Shown: positions 28,771 to 36,892 of the stretch, piece by piece
How the letters are laid out: each line of letters starts with the position of its first letter
Position numbering within the stretch: position 1 is the first letter of the stretch
NCBI GenBank assembly: GCA_910577995.1
Contig: CAJTND010000001.1
Span: 124,001-188,000 of the forward strand
Direction of reading: 5' to 3'
Source: an uncultured Christensenella sp.
GTDB taxonomy: Bacteria; Bacillota; Clostridia; Christensenellales; Pumilibacteraceae
Length of the DNA: 64,000 bases
Translations under genes and position numbers: made by a program
Notes under the pieces: generated by a model
The model's input: the letters and a program-made list of their open reading frames with translations, nothing else
The model's database searches: none
What the model was told of the DNA's origin: nothing

Positions 28771-29513
28771 GACCGAAGCTGCGCGACGAACTGATAGGAC
28801 TGCTGTATCCCGACGATATCAAGTGTATCGTCTGCGGCAGAGAGATACGCCCCAACCGTTACGGACTGTGCGGCGATTGCTCGTTTGAGCTGAACGAAAA
28901 CTATTGCTTAAGATGCGGCAGGCATAAGGTCGGCGTCGGCGATTATTGCGGCGAATGCGGCGATGTATCGCTCGCTTTCGACGAGGCGCGTTCTTCGGTA
29001 AGCTATGTCGGGAACGCGCTCGATACCGTGCATCGTCTAAAATACGGCGACGCGCGTTATCTCGCTCGGCACATGAGCGAGTATATGCTAGATACTCTGC
29101 TTTTTGCCGATTGGAACTTCGATTGTTTTACCTTCGTGCCCGCCGATCCCAAGCGTATCAAAAAGCGCGGCTATAATCAAGCCAGACTTCTTGCCGAGCG
29201 GCTCGCGGACAAAACGACCGCGCCGTGTATCGACCTGCTCGAAAAGACTCGGCAAACGCCCAATCAAGCGCGCCTCGGCAAGACCGACAGGCTCAATAAC
29301 ATAGTCGGCGCGTTCGCGGCGAGGACGGTTCCGCCCGAACATATAGTGCTTGTCGATGACGTGCTCACAACGGGCGCGACGGCGAGCGAGTGTGCGCGTA
29401 CTATGAAAAAAGCAGGCGCGAAGATCGTGTACGTACTGACTTTCGCGTCTGTTCCCGAGCGTTCTCCGACGGATAAGCCCGCGATAAATATAAGAGATTT
29501 CCGACCGCAATGA
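28767..29513 (+). CDS. comFC: ComF-family phosphoribosyltransferase-like protein
   Basis: A 248-residue ComFC-type protein: an N-terminal four-cysteine zinc finger (C20, C23, C35, C38) plus a second CLRC/CGEC pair, then a type I phosphoribosyltransferase domain with the PRPP loop IVLVDDVLTTGAT. ComFC homologues take part in DNA uptake and recombination in competent bacteria; the role here is unproven. The start is TTG overlapping the ackA stop (TTGA). Confidence 0.88.
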   Translation: MRPKLRDELIGLLYPDDIKCIVCGREIRPNRYGLCGDCSFELNENYCLRCGRHKVGVGDYCGECGDVSLAFDEARSSVSYVGNALDTVHRLKYGDARYLARHMSEYMLDTLLFADWNFDCFTFVPADPKRIKKRGYNQARLLAERLADKTTAPCIDLLEKTRQTPNQARLGKTDRLNNIVGAFAARTVPPEHIVLVDDVLTTGATASECARTMKKAGAKIVYVLTFASVPERSPTDKPAINIRDFRPQ

Positions 29514-29514
29514 C

Positions 29515-29543
29515 TTGACTAATCGGTCGGGCGGTGCTATAAT
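29515..29543 (+). promoter_or_regulatory. Promoter of rny
   Basis: TTGACT (29515-29520), 17-bp spacer, TATAAT (29538-29543), extended -10 TGC. It starts two bases after the comFC stop and gives a leader of about 138 bases. Confidence 0.85.
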
Positions 29544-29570
29544 AAATAAGATAGCGTTTGATGCGGCGAA

Positions 29571-29656
29571 GGCGATGCTTAGTGTACCGTTCGTGCGTCG
29601 GCACTGTCGAATTGAGAGGCTTATCGCCCCGAATGATATTATGTTGCGCATGCAAC
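29571..29656 (+). promoter_or_regulatory. Structured rny leader
   Basis: GGCGAT (29571-29576) can pair with ATCGCC (29623-29628) around a hairpin AGTG-TA-CCG / CGG-CACT (29581-29605). A separate palindrome GTTGC-GCAT-GCAAC lies at 29643-29656. No known riboswitch was recognised; rny mRNA might be subject to RNA-level control. Confidence 0.35.
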
Positions 29657-29687
29657 CTATGATAAAAAATACTATAAGGAGAATGTA

Positions 29688-31268
29688 ATGACCCTACTTT
29701 CAAGTGTGGAAACTGTTTTGTGCATTGTTTTACCGATAATCGGGCTGTTGCTCGGCGCGTTCGTCGGCATAATGGTCTATCGCGTATACCAAAACAAGAA
29801 GCTCGGCGCGGCGAAGCAGGCGGCTAACAAGATGCTCGAAGACGCCGTCAACGAAGCGAAAGAGCTGCGAAAGACCGCCAACCGCGAAGCCGAGAAAGAG
29901 ATAGAACACCGCCGCGACGAACTGGAAAGATCCTACCGCGAAAAGCAATCCAACATCTCGCGTTCGGAACAGCGCATAATACAGCGTGAAGAAAACCTTG
30001 ACAAAAAAGAACTCGCTCTCGACAAGAAATCGGAGGAGCTCGACCGCGAGCGCAACGACCTCGCACAAAAGCGCATCGAGGCGGACAAGCTCAAAGCCGA
30101 ACTCGACAACGCCAACAACAAGATACTCGACGAGATACAGCATATCTCGCAACTGACCAAGGAAGAGGCAAAGGCTCAGCTCATAGACGCAATGCGCGAC
30201 GAGGCTCAGCGCGACGCCGCCAAGATGGTCCGCGAGATAGATGCGGAGGCAAAGGAAGAAGCCGATAAGCGCGCTCAAAAGCTTGTCGCGCTCGCCGTTC
30301 AGCGTTGCGCTGTCGACCACAGCGCGGAGATAACGGTTTCCACCGTTGCTCTTCCCAACGACGAAATGAAAGGTCGCATAATCGGCAGAGAGGGCAGGAA
30401 CATCCGCGCGCTCGAGACCGCTACGGGTTGCGACCTCATAATAGACGACACTCCCGAGGCGGTCGTGCTTTCCTGCTTCGACCCGATCCGCCGCGAAACG
30501 GCGCGTATCGCGCTCGAAAAGCTCATATCGGACGGGCGCATACACCCGGGCAGGATAGAGGATCTCGTCGAAAAAGCCAAGAAGGAAGTCGACGTCAAGG
30601 TCAAGGAAGCGGGCGAAAACGCCATGTACGAAACGGGCGTATTCGGACTCAGCCCCGAACTCGTGCGCATACTCGGCAGACTGCGTTACAGAACGAGCTA
30701 CGGTCAAAACGTATTGCGCCACTCGATAGAGGTATCAAACCTCGCCGGCGTGATGGCGGCAGAGCTCGGCGCGGACGTTGCGCTTGCCAAGCGCGGCGGA
30801 CTTTTGCATGATATCGGCAAAGCGCTCGACCACGAGCTCGAAGGCACGCACGTATCTATCGGTGTGGACGTAGCCAAAAAGTACAAGGAATCCAAGGACG
30901 TCGTGCATTGCATAGCGGCGCACCATAACGACGTCGAGCCCGAGACGATCGAGGCGATAATCGTTCAGTGCTGCGACGCTATATCAGGCGCAAGACCCGG
31001 CGCGCGCCGCGAGTCGCTCGACAACTATATAAAGCGTCTGGAAAAGCTCGAAGAGATAGCCAACGGCTACGAGGGCGTGGAAAAGGCGTTCGCCGTTCAG
31101 GCGGGGCGCGAGGTGCGCATAATCGTCAAGCCCGAAGTCATCGACGACGTAAAAGCTATATTCATGTCCAAGGAGATAGCCAAGCAGATAGAGCAGGATA
31201 TGCAGTATCCCGGTCAGATAAAGGTCAACGTCATAAGAGAGACCCGCGCCGTGGAATACGCCAAATAA
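29688..31268 (+). CDS. rny: Ribonuclease Y
   Basis: A 526-residue membrane-anchored endoribonuclease that starts mRNA decay in Firmicutes. Layout: N-terminal membrane helix (about 5-28), long charged coiled coil (about 35-200), KH RNA-binding domain ([15 protein letters not shown]), and an HD catalytic domain with [17 protein letters not shown] and [19 protein letters not shown] lies upstream of ATG 29688. Monocistronic with promoter and terminator. Confidence 0.96.
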   Translation: MTLLSSVETVLCIVLPIIGLLLGAFVGIMVYRVYQNKKLGAAKQAANKMLEDAVNEAKELRKTANREAEKEIEHRRDELERSYREKQSNISRSEQRIIQREENLDKKELALDKKSEELDRERNDLAQKRIEADKLKAELDNANNKILDEIQHISQLTKEEAKAQLIDAMRDEAQRDAAKMVREIDAEAKEEADKRAQKLVALAVQRCAVDHSAEITVSTVALPNDEMKGRIIGREGRNIRALETATGCDLIIDDTPEAVVLSCFDPIRRETARIALEKLISDGRIHPGRIEDLVEKAKKEVDVKVKEAGENAMYETGVFGLSPELVRILGRLRYRTSYGQNVLRHSIEVSNLAGVMAAELGADVALAKRGGLLHDIGKALDHELEGTHVSIGVDVAKKYKESKDVVHCIAAHHNDVEPETIEAIIVQCCDAISGARPGARRESLDNYIKRLEKLEEIANGYEGVEKAFAVQAGREVRIIVKPEVIDDVKAIFMSKEIAKQIEQDMQYPGQIKVNVIRETRAVEYAK

Positions 31269-31290
31269 TATATCATTCATGCTTACAAGG

Positions 31291-31317
31291 CGACCCGTGT
31301 AAAAACGGGTCGTTTTT
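31291..31317 (+). terminator. Intrinsic terminator after rny
   Basis: CGACCCGT (31291-31298), six-base loop, ACGGGTCG (31305-31312), five T. Confidence 0.92.
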
Positions 31318-31348
31318 GCTTGCATGCTAATCCATCGCGGAATATCGA

Positions 31349-31388
31349 TAAAAAAGTCCTCCTTTGCCGTCAAAAGCAAAGGAGGACT
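31349..31388 (-). terminator. Terminator of the minus-strand membrane protein gene
   Basis: A perfect 13-bp stem (31355-31367 with 31376-31388), eight-base loop, then a T-run on the minus strand (A-run at 31349-31355). One arm contains AAAGGAGG, probably by chance. Confidence 0.88.
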
Positions 31389-31423
31389 ATCCATATGGGC
31401 GAGTATAGTATCGTGCACTTTCG

Positions 31424-32659
31424 TCAGCCGTCGAACTTTTTTAATATTTCGTTTATTTCGTCTTGATCTTGCCGTTCTTTCTCGGCTTTTTTTTGCGCTT
31501 TTATCTTATTCGTTTCGCTCTTTAATAAAGCGTTGGAGATTACAAGATCTTTCCTTTCGGCAAGCAGATCGTGGCATTTGATATTGGTCGGATCTTGCAT
31601 ATACATGACAGCCTTGCGATATTTGACTTCTCGCACTTCAAGACATTTTTCGGTCGTATTGCCTGCGGCAAGTCGTAAGGGGCGCAGGGCTAATATCAAT
31701 GATATGATGTCCGAGATCGCCGAAACGTAAGCAATAAGCTTTAACCATTTTAAAGCTGATTTATCGTCTCCGGTAAAATAGTTGTATTTGAGCAAAATTA
31801 CCGTCATAAGCGCCGAAGCAACGGCTGTCAGAGCCAAATAAGTTGCGACCGCGCCGCCGTTGTATCTTTTGTAAGAATGTCTGAACGCTTTGACGCATAA
31901 TAAAATACATAATATATCCGCTGCCCATACGACAATATAATAGTAAAACGGGATGGATGTAAACCACAGAAGGAACGAATTGCGCTCGCCGCCGTAACAG
32001 ATCAAAAACACAGACACGCACGCCAATATAAAGAAAAACATCGATGCGAGCAGGAATGCGGAGTTGACTAAATTAAAAAAAGTGTTTTTGCCCTTGTTCG
32101 TTGCATATAGCTTTTTCGCGGCTTCGATATTGTCTTTGTCGCGTTTCAAACTTTCTTCGCTTTCGTTCTTTAAGAGTTCGGCATGCTCGACAAACTCGCT
32201 CTCGGAGAATTTTTTCAGCTTTACGTATTTGCCGATGTCGAAGTAGTTCTTTCTGCTTTCTTCGGATTTGAATATAACGAAAGAAACCTCTAACGTTTCA
32301 GATAAGCCGTACGACCACTCCAATTTTTTGTGATAATTGTCTTCGTAGCAATCCCGCGAATAGTTCACTTCGTTCGTTACCAAATATGTATTTATAGCGT
32401 AACCGTTGAATTTTTCGGTATGGGAGAAAGTGAAAACGCAGTCTTTATCGATATCCGAAAAGTCGGTCGAAGAAGTTATCTCCTCTGCCACACAGTTCGG
32501 ATATTTCTTTTTGATGGGCAAAAGCTCCTTATCGAGTTGTTTTTTGATCGCTTTATAGCATTCGGTCCTTGCTTCTTTTCTGCGCTCGTCGGTCTCTGCC
32601 AATTTTACCTCGGCTTCCGCTTGATCGTAGTCGATCTTGTGTCCCTTAAACAGCGACAT
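31424..32659 (-). CDS. Membrane protein of unknown function, 411 residues
   Basis: Not recognised. A charged N-terminal cytosolic part (about 1-210) ends in a helix SEESLKRDKDNIEAAKKLYA. Two pairs of membrane segments follow (about 218-285 and 295-350), then a cytosolic tail ending in a coiled coil rich in Lys, Glu and Gln. AAGGAGG sits nine bases before the ATG, so it is clearly expressed on its own. Codon use is more AT-rich than in the housekeeping neighbours. Upstream lie an intrinsic terminator (32695-32724) and a 150-bp structured element, suggesting attenuation control. Confidence 0.8.
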   Translation of the reverse strand: MSLFKGHKIDYDQAEAEVKLAETDERRKEARTECYKAIKKQLDKELLPIKKKYPNCVAEEITSSTDFSDIDKDCVFTFSHTEKFNGYAINTYLVTNEVNYSRDCYEDNYHKKLEWSYGLSETLEVSFVIFKSEESRKNYFDIGKYVKLKKFSESEFVEHAELLKNESEESLKRDKDNIEAAKKLYATNKGKNTFFNLVNSAFLLASMFFFILACVSVFLICYGGERNSFLLWFTSIPFYYYIVVWAADILCILLCVKAFRHSYKRYNGGAVATYLALTAVASALMTVILLKYNYFTGDDKSALKWLKLIAYVSAISDIISLILALRPLRLAAGNTTEKCLEVREVKYRKAVMYMQDPTNIKCHDLLAERKDLVISNALLKSETNKIKAQKKAEKERQDQDEINEILKKFDG

Positions 32660-32694
32660 TGTTAAAGTACCTCCTTAAAATAAAAATTTCATAT

Positions 32695-32724
32695 AAAAAA
32701 GTGCGCCAACCGAAGCCGACGCAC
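32695..32724 (-). terminator. Intrinsic terminator inside the leader of the 411-residue protein gene
   Basis: Minus strand: GTGCGTCGGC, loop TTCG, GTTGGCGCAC (a ten-pair stem with three G-U pairs), then six T and TAT. It lies 35 bases before the start codon and after the structured element, so the downstream gene can be read only if termination is avoided or if another promoter exists. Confidence 0.8.
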
Positions 32725-32747
32725 GAAAAACGCAAACTCCGATCGTC

Positions 32748-32897
32748 GCGAAACTGATCTTACGAAGTAAAGGGTATTATCCGATACAACATAAAAGGAA
32801 TTTGCATTTTTGCCAAATTCAAAATGATGTATCGGGTAAATTTATATAAAATTAAAAACACCCTTACTCCTTATCAGGGTCATAAGATCAGTTTCGC
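32748..32897 (-). promoter_or_regulatory. Long imperfect palindromic leader element
   Basis: Outer arms are a perfect 15-bp inverted repeat (32883-32897 and 32748-32762). Nested inside, read on the minus strand, are AGTAAGGGT pairing with ACCCTTTACT, TTACCCGATACA pairing with TGTATCGGATAA (11 of 12), and GAATTTG pairing with CAAATTC. The RNA would form one long branched hairpin. The interior is far more AT-rich than the surroundings. The -10 box at 32901-32906 puts transcription start at its edge. It could be a leader regulator, a type I toxin mRNA or a MITE-like insertion; no flanking target duplication is visible. Confidence 0.6.
32760..32861 (-). CDS. Possible hydrophobic 33-residue leader peptide
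   Basis: GTG start with AAGGAG five bases upstream, 33 sense codons, TAA stop. The product begins MFLILYKFTRYIILNL and is rich in Ile, Leu, Phe and Tyr with a few basic residues, like small membrane-active peptides. The stop codon is the first triplet of the 3' arm of the 15-bp outer stem, so a terminating ribosome would cover that arm. The start region can be sequestered by ACCCTTTACT near its own 3' end. Expression is unproven. Confidence 0.4.
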   Translation of the reverse strand: MFLILYKFTRYIILNLAKMQIPFMLYRIIPFTS

Positions 32898-32900
32898 ATG

Positions 32901-32906
32901 ATTATA
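32901..32906 (-). promoter_or_regulatory. -10 box for the structured leader
   Basis: TATAAT on the minus strand. The nearest -35 likeness is TTGCAA with a 20-bp spacer, so the promoter is only partly convincing. The 200 bases from 32907 to about 33110 hold no other feature I can support. Confidence 0.5.
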
Positions 32907-33114
32907 ATAGCACAATTCCAAGGAGATTGCAAGCGTTGAGGCGAAAGAAGGAAAAACATAACTTCCAAACATGCCGAAATACAAGCTCGGGAATAATAAG
33001 AACTCTTGGCGGCGCGACTATTTTGCCTAGCGGATATAATTGCATGCAGTCCGATCGAATCGCGGACAAACGAGCGTTTTCGACTATCAATGACAAAATC
33101 GTTCGTATTATTTT

Positions 33115-33123
33115 TGCTATGAT
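33115..33123 (+). promoter_or_regulatory. Extended -10 box before spoIIAA
   Basis: TGCTATGAT, 38 bases ahead of the spoIIAA start; no good -35 box. The operon is sigma-H dependent in Bacillus, but I could not find a convincing sigma-H site here. Confidence 0.35.
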
Positions 33124-33161
33124 ATATCCCGTAACGCAAAGGCAAGCGGAGGTCGCACGGT

Positions 33162-33476
33162 ATGAAAGTCGAACACTACAAACAGGGCGAAGAGTTGCAC
33201 GTCAAGCTGTGCGGCGAGCTCGACGAACATTCGGGCGCGTACGTTCGGCTCTCGCTCGACAGTTTGATAGACGACGGTGAAATAGACAAAATGTACATCG
33301 ATATGTCGGAGCTCGATTTTATGGACTCTACGGGTATAGGCGTGCTTATAGGCAGGTATAAAAGGCTCAAAGCCAAAGGCGTTCCCATATTCCTGCAATC
33401 GCCGACTCCGGCAGTGGACAGAGTGCTGGGCATATCCGGCATTTACGACATAATGATCAAGGCAGGTCAAGCATGA
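33162..33476 (+). CDS. spoIIAA: Anti-sigma F factor antagonist SpoIIAA
   Basis: A 104-residue STAS-domain protein. Ser56 in DSTGIG is the site phosphorylated by SpoIIAB; the unphosphorylated form frees sigma F in the forespore. GGAGGT precedes the ATG. The gene overlaps spoIIAB by four bases (ATGA), the standard arrangement of the spoIIA operon. Confidence 0.94.
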   Translation: MKVEHYKQGEELHVKLCGELDEHSGAYVRLSLDSLIDDGEIDKMYIDMSELDFMDSTGIGVLIGRYKRLKAKGVPIFLQSPTPAVDRVLGISGIYDIMIKAGQA

Positions 33477-33928
33477 AAAACGAAATGACGCTTACTTTCA
33501 GCGCGGTGTCGGACAACGAGGCTTTTGCGCGCAATGCAGTCGCGGCGTTTTGCGTCGGGCTCGATCCGACGATAGATCAGCTCAACGACATAAAAACGGC
33601 TGTATCGGAAGCCGTTACCAACAGTATAGTTCATGCGTACCCTAACGGCGCGGGCGATAAGTTCGTCACCGTGAGGACGACTATTGAGGACAATACCGTA
33701 CATATCGTCGTTTCGGACGAGGGCGTAGGTATAGACGACGTGGACAAAGCCATGCAGCCGTTCTATACGACCAAGCCCGAGCAGGAGCGGAGCGGTATGG
33801 GCTTTACCGTAATGGAATCGTTCATGGACGAGCTGTCGGTAGAGCGCAATACCCCGACGGGGACAGTAATAAAAATGTCCAAGTCGTTGAGAGGTGCGGA
33901 TTGGAAAGAGAAGAAGTCCTCGAACTGA
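33473..33928 (+). CDS. spoIIAB: Anti-sigma F factor SpoIIAB
   Basis: A 151-residue GHKL-fold serine kinase that binds and inhibits sigma F and phosphorylates SpoIIAA. The N box AVSEAVTNSIVHAY, the G1 box DEGVGI and the G2 region with SGMGFTVME are intact. It overlaps the preceding gene by 4 bases and the sigF start by 28 bases. Confidence 0.94.
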   Translation: MKNEMTLTFSAVSDNEAFARNAVAAFCVGLDPTIDQLNDIKTAVSEAVTNSIVHAYPNGAGDKFVTVRTTIEDNTVHIVVSDEGVGIDDVDKAMQPFYTTKPEQERSGMGFTVMESFMDELSVERNTPTGTVIKMSKSLRGADWKEKKSSN

Positions 33929-34614
33929 TAAAAGCCGCGCAGGGCGGCGACAACTGCGCATGCGAGGAGCTGCTGACGCGCAATTCGCCGCTGATAAAAT
34001 CTGTGATACGTCGGTACAAAAATAAGGGCGTCGAGTATGACGACCTTTATCAGCTCGGCTGCGTTGGGTTCGTCAAGGCGGTAAAAAACTTTTCCGCCGA
34101 GTACGACGTAAGGTTTTCGACTTATGCCGTGCCGATGATAGCGGGCGAGGTAAAACGCTTTATGCGCGACGACGGACCTATCAAGGTGTCGCGCGGCACT
34201 AAGGCAACGGCTATCAAGATGGCGCGGTTCGTCGAGGAATACAAGCACGAGCACAATGAGTCGCCGACGATAGAAACGATAGCGGCGGCGTTCGGCGTCG
34301 AGCCGCAAGAGGCGGTGTTCATCATGGATTCGGGCAAGTATCCCGTTTCGATATACGACAGGAACGACGACGACAATACACGCACGCTGCTCGACAAGCT
34401 GCAAACGGGCGACGACGAGGACGAGCGGCTCGATAAAATGATGCTCAAACATATAATCGGCGCACTGCCTGTCCGCGAAAAGAAGATAATCCTTTTGCGG
34501 TATTTTGCCGACAAAACGCAGGCGGAGGTCGCGCGCGTGCTTAACGTGTCGCAGGTCCAGATCTCGCGGCTCGAGAACAAGATATTGACAAAGATACGCG
34601 AGGAATATGCGTGA
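33901..34614 (+). CDS. sigF: RNA polymerase forespore sigma factor SigF
   Basis: A 237-residue sigma-70 family protein. Region 2 contains YDDLYQLGCVGFVKAVKNF and FSTYAVPMIAGEVKRFMRDDG; region 4 ends in ARVLNVSQVQISRLENKIL, typical of SigF/SigG/SigB-type factors. The start is TTG 33901 with GAGAGGT six bases upstream, inside spoIIAB; no later start fits the family. Position in the spoIIA operon identifies it as sigma F rather than sigma G. A terminator follows directly. Confidence 0.94.
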   Translation: MEREEVLELIKAAQGGDNCACEELLTRNSPLIKSVIRRYKNKGVEYDDLYQLGCVGFVKAVKNFSAEYDVRFSTYAVPMIAGEVKRFMRDDGPIKVSRGTKATAIKMARFVEEYKHEHNESPTIETIAAAFGVEPQEAVFIMDSGKYPVSIYDRNDDDNTRTLLDKLQTGDDEDERLDKMMLKHIIGALPVREKKIILLRYFADKTQAEVARVLNVSQVQISRLENKILTKIREEYA

Positions 34615-34618
34615 TCGG

Positions 34619-34645
34619 CGGCGGTAGCGATACCGCCGTTTTTTT
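34619..34645 (+). terminator. Intrinsic terminator after sigF
   Basis: CGGCGGTA, loop GCGA, TACCGCCG, seven T. Confidence 0.95.
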
Positions 34646-34655
34646 ATGCGAAAAA

Positions 34656-34685
34656 GAATAAAATTTCACGCCTTTTCTCAAATTA
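34656..34685 (+). promoter_or_regulatory. Candidate sigma-G/F promoter of the spoVA genes
   Basis: GAATA (34656-34660), 18-bp spacer, CAAATTA (34679-34685). This fits the sigma-G pattern GHATR-N18-CATNNTA with one mismatch. It lies after the sigF terminator and before spoVAC, where forespore control is expected. Confidence 0.5.
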
Positions 34686-34690
34686 TCAGT

Positions 34691-34786
34691 ATGAAAAAGA
34701 GCAAACAGCGCGCCGTCGGCGAAGGGCTCTTGTCCGTGACCGAGCGCGAACAAATAGTTAAGTCGGTCAAGCCGCGGGAAAAATAA
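34691..34786 (+). CDS. Possible 31-residue basic peptide
   Basis: ATG to TAA, product beginning MKKSKQRAVGEGLLSV and ending VKPREK, strongly basic. There is no Shine-Dalgarno sequence. Its ATG falls at the predicted transcription start of the sigma-G-like promoter, so it would need leaderless translation. It may be a chance frame; codon use resembles neighbouring genes. Confidence 0.3.
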   Translation: MKKSKQRAVGEGLLSVTEREQIVKSVKPREK

Positions 34787-34837
34787 AACGTCCGCGTTTT
34801 GTCATATTCTAAACGAAAAAACCAACGGAGCAAAAAA

Positions 34838-35308
34838 ATGTCGGAAAAAACCAATGCCGTCAAACAGCGGAACGACCGCTATAATAAGTACGTCAATACC
34901 GTAACGCCCAAGACAAGCCTCGCAAAAGCTATGTGGCACAGCTTTTGGATAGGCGGGCTTACCTGCGTTATCGGTCAGGGCATAGGCGATATAGTAAAAG
35001 CCATAGCGCCGACCATGGCGACGGACACCGTGGCTAATATAACGTCGATGATACTCGTCAGCGTGGCGATACTGTTTACCGGGCTCGGGTTTTACGACGT
35101 AATAGCGCGGCAGGGCGGCGCGGGGTCGTTCCTGCCGATAACGGGCTTTGCCAACGCCATGGCGAGCGCGTCTATGGAGTTCAAGACCGAAGGACTTATC
35201 TTCGGCACGAGCGCCAAGCTGTTTACCGTCGTCGGACCTGTCGTTGTCAACGGCGTCGTGTGGTCGACGGTGGCGGGACTACTCAATCTGTGGATAATGG
35301 GGATGTGA
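34838..35308 (+). CDS. spoVAC: Stage V sporulation protein AC
   Basis: A 156-residue membrane protein of the SpoVA channel that moves dipicolinic acid into the forespore and out at germination; SpoVAC acts as a mechanosensitive component in Bacillus. Four membrane segments include FWIGGLTCVIGQGIGD and VGPVVVNGVVWSTVAG. ATG 34838 has CGGAG upstream; an earlier TTG in frame has none. First of spoVAC-AD-AE. Confidence 0.93.
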   Translation: MSEKTNAVKQRNDRYNKYVNTVTPKTSLAKAMWHSFWIGGLTCVIGQGIGDIVKAIAPTMATDTVANITSMILVSVAILFTGLGFYDVIARQGGAGSFLPITGFANAMASASMEFKTEGLIFGTSAKLFTVVGPVVVNGVVWSTVAGLLNLWIMGM

Positions 35309-35312
35309 CGAC

Positions 35313-36431
35313 ATGAGGCTTTTCAAACGTACGGAACGCAATATTCCGGCATCGGCGGCAAACGACAGCGAACAGGCTATGCCGATGCCGACGGGCTTTT
35401 CCAAGCGCCCGCGCATCATGCGGTTTTACAACACGCCGCGGCTTATAGGACGTATGAGCGTCGTGGGCGAAAAGGAGTCCAAAGGTCCTGTCGGCAAGTA
35501 TTTTCAAAAATGCGAGACAGACGACAAGATGGGCGAAAAGACGTTCGAGCGCGCGGAAATACGCATGTTCGATACGGCGGTCCGCGGCGCGGTGCGCGAC
35601 AGTCGGCTTTCGCTCGAAGATATCGATCTTTTCGTATCAGGCGATCTTCTCAACCAAATGACGACGTCGAGCTACGCCGCGCGCGATATAGGCGTGCCTC
35701 ATCTCGGCGTTTACGGCGCGTGCTCGACAATGACCGAGAGCCTGCTCGTTGCGGCGACGATGGTAGACGGCGGTTACTTCGGCAACGTTCTATGCGCGGC
35801 GAGCAGTCACTTTGCGACTGCGGAGCGGCAGTTCCGTTTTCCGCTCGAATACGGCTGTCAGCGTCCGCCTTATGCCCAGTGGACGGTCACGGGCGCGGCG
35901 GCGACGGTCGTTGCGAAAAACACCGAGGATACCGAGCGCTATCCAAAGATAGTCATGGGCATACCCGGAATAATTACCGATTTCGGCACCAACGACCTCA
36001 ACAATATGGGCGCGGCAATGGCGCCTGCCGCCATGGACACAATGTATACGCTGTTGACGCAGTCGGGCTATGACGAAAACGATTTCGACCTAATGGTCAC
36101 GGGCGATCTCGGCAAGCTCGGCTCGGATATACTCCGCGATCTTATGCGCCGCCGCGGCATACGCATCGGTCAAAACTATATCGACTGCGGCAATATGATA
36201 TACGACGTCGATCAAAAATGCTATCAGGGCGGCAGCGGTTGCGCCTGCTCTGCGACGATATTCAATTCTTTTATAATGGATAAGCTCATATCGGGCGAAT
36301 ATAAGCGCGTCGCTTATCTTGCGACGGGCGCGCTGATGAGCACGCAAAGCTGTTACCAGGGCGAAACGATACCGTGCATATCGCATTGCGTCGTCGTCGA
36401 AAGCCCGTACTGCGGCACGGAGGGTAAATAA
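35313..36431 (+). CDS. spoVAD: Stage V sporulation protein AD
   Basis: A 372-residue thiolase-fold protein that binds dipicolinic acid in the SpoVA system. Family motifs are VYGACSTMTESLL, QWTVTGAAATVV, GDLGKLGSDILRDLM and the C-terminal CISHCVVVE. It is about 30 residues longer than usual at the N-terminus (MRLFKRTERNIPASAAND), so translation could start later, though no better site is visible. Begins four bases after spoVAC and shares one base with spoVAE. Confidence 0.94.
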   Translation: MRLFKRTERNIPASAANDSEQAMPMPTGFSKRPRIMRFYNTPRLIGRMSVVGEKESKGPVGKYFQKCETDDKMGEKTFERAEIRMFDTAVRGAVRDSRLSLEDIDLFVSGDLLNQMTTSSYAARDIGVPHLGVYGACSTMTESLLVAATMVDGGYFGNVLCAASSHFATAERQFRFPLEYGCQRPPYAQWTVTGAAATVVAKNTEDTERYPKIVMGIPGIITDFGTNDLNNMGAAMAPAAMDTMYTLLTQSGYDENDFDLMVTGDLGKLGSDILRDLMRRRGIRIGQNYIDCGNMIYDVDQKCYQGGSGCACSATIFNSFIMDKLISGEYKRVAYLATGALMSTQSCYQGETIPCISHCVVVESPYCGTEGK

Positions 36432-36808
36432 TGTCGGAAGTTTGGAAAATGATAGGGACTTATGCGATAGTCTTTTCGGTCGGCGGCGCGCTCTGCGCCG
36501 TTGCGGAAATACTGATAGTGCGCACAAAGCTCACGCCCGCGCGTATTCTCGTTCTGTTTTTGATAACTGGCATAGTTCTCGAAGGTATAGGCGTCTACGA
36601 CGCCATTTTCAAGGTCTGTCAAGCGGGTGTAAGCGTGCCGATAGTCGGGTTCGGCGCGGCGCTCGCCAAAGGCTCGATAGCCGCAGCCAAAACTTACGGC
36701 TTTATCGGCGCGTTTGCCGGCGGACTGATACGCACGGCGTTCGGCATAGGCACGGCGATAGTGATGAGCTATATCGTCACGCTCGTATTCAGTCCCAAAA
36801 CAAAGTGA
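36431..36808 (+). CDS. spoVAE: Stage V sporulation protein AE
   Basis: A 125-residue hydrophobic protein with about four membrane segments, typical of SpoVAE: TPARILVLFLITGIVLEGIGVYD, FGAALAKGS and GLIRTAFGIGTAIVMSYI are family-like stretches. Its ATG shares a base with the spoVAD stop (TAATG), so it is coupled. A terminator ends the operon. Confidence 0.92.
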   Translation: MSEVWKMIGTYAIVFSVGGALCAVAEILIVRTKLTPARILVLFLITGIVLEGIGVYDAIFKVCQAGVSVPIVGFGAALAKGSIAAAKTYGFIGAFAGGLIRTAFGIGTAIVMSYIVTLVFSPKTK

Positions 36809-36817
36809 CAAAGCGAT

Positions 36818-36844
36818 AGGTCGGAGCAATCCGACCTTTTATTT
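36818..36844 (+). terminator. Intrinsic terminator after spoVAE
   Basis: AGGTCGGA, loop GCAA, TCCGACCT, then TTTATTT. Confidence 0.9.
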
Positions 36845-36877
36845 CGGTAAGAAAAGTATCAAAGCGCGGCATGCTTT

Positions 36878-36886
36878 CATATAAAT
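36878..36886 (+). promoter_or_regulatory. Candidate sigma-E -10 element before yunB
   Basis: CATATAAAT resembles the sigma-E -10 (CATACAAT). The matching -35 is weak (GTATC). It ends seven bases before the ATG. Confidence 0.3.
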
Positions 36887-36892
36887 AATGCA

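Noticed and set aside
31349..31388. AAAGGAGG in this hairpin as a ribosome binding site
   Set aside because: It forms one arm of a perfect terminator stem and no start codon with a sensible frame follows.
32748..32897. Insertion sequence or complete transposon
   Set aside because: No transposase and no target-site duplication; kept as a structured leader with a MITE only as an alternative.
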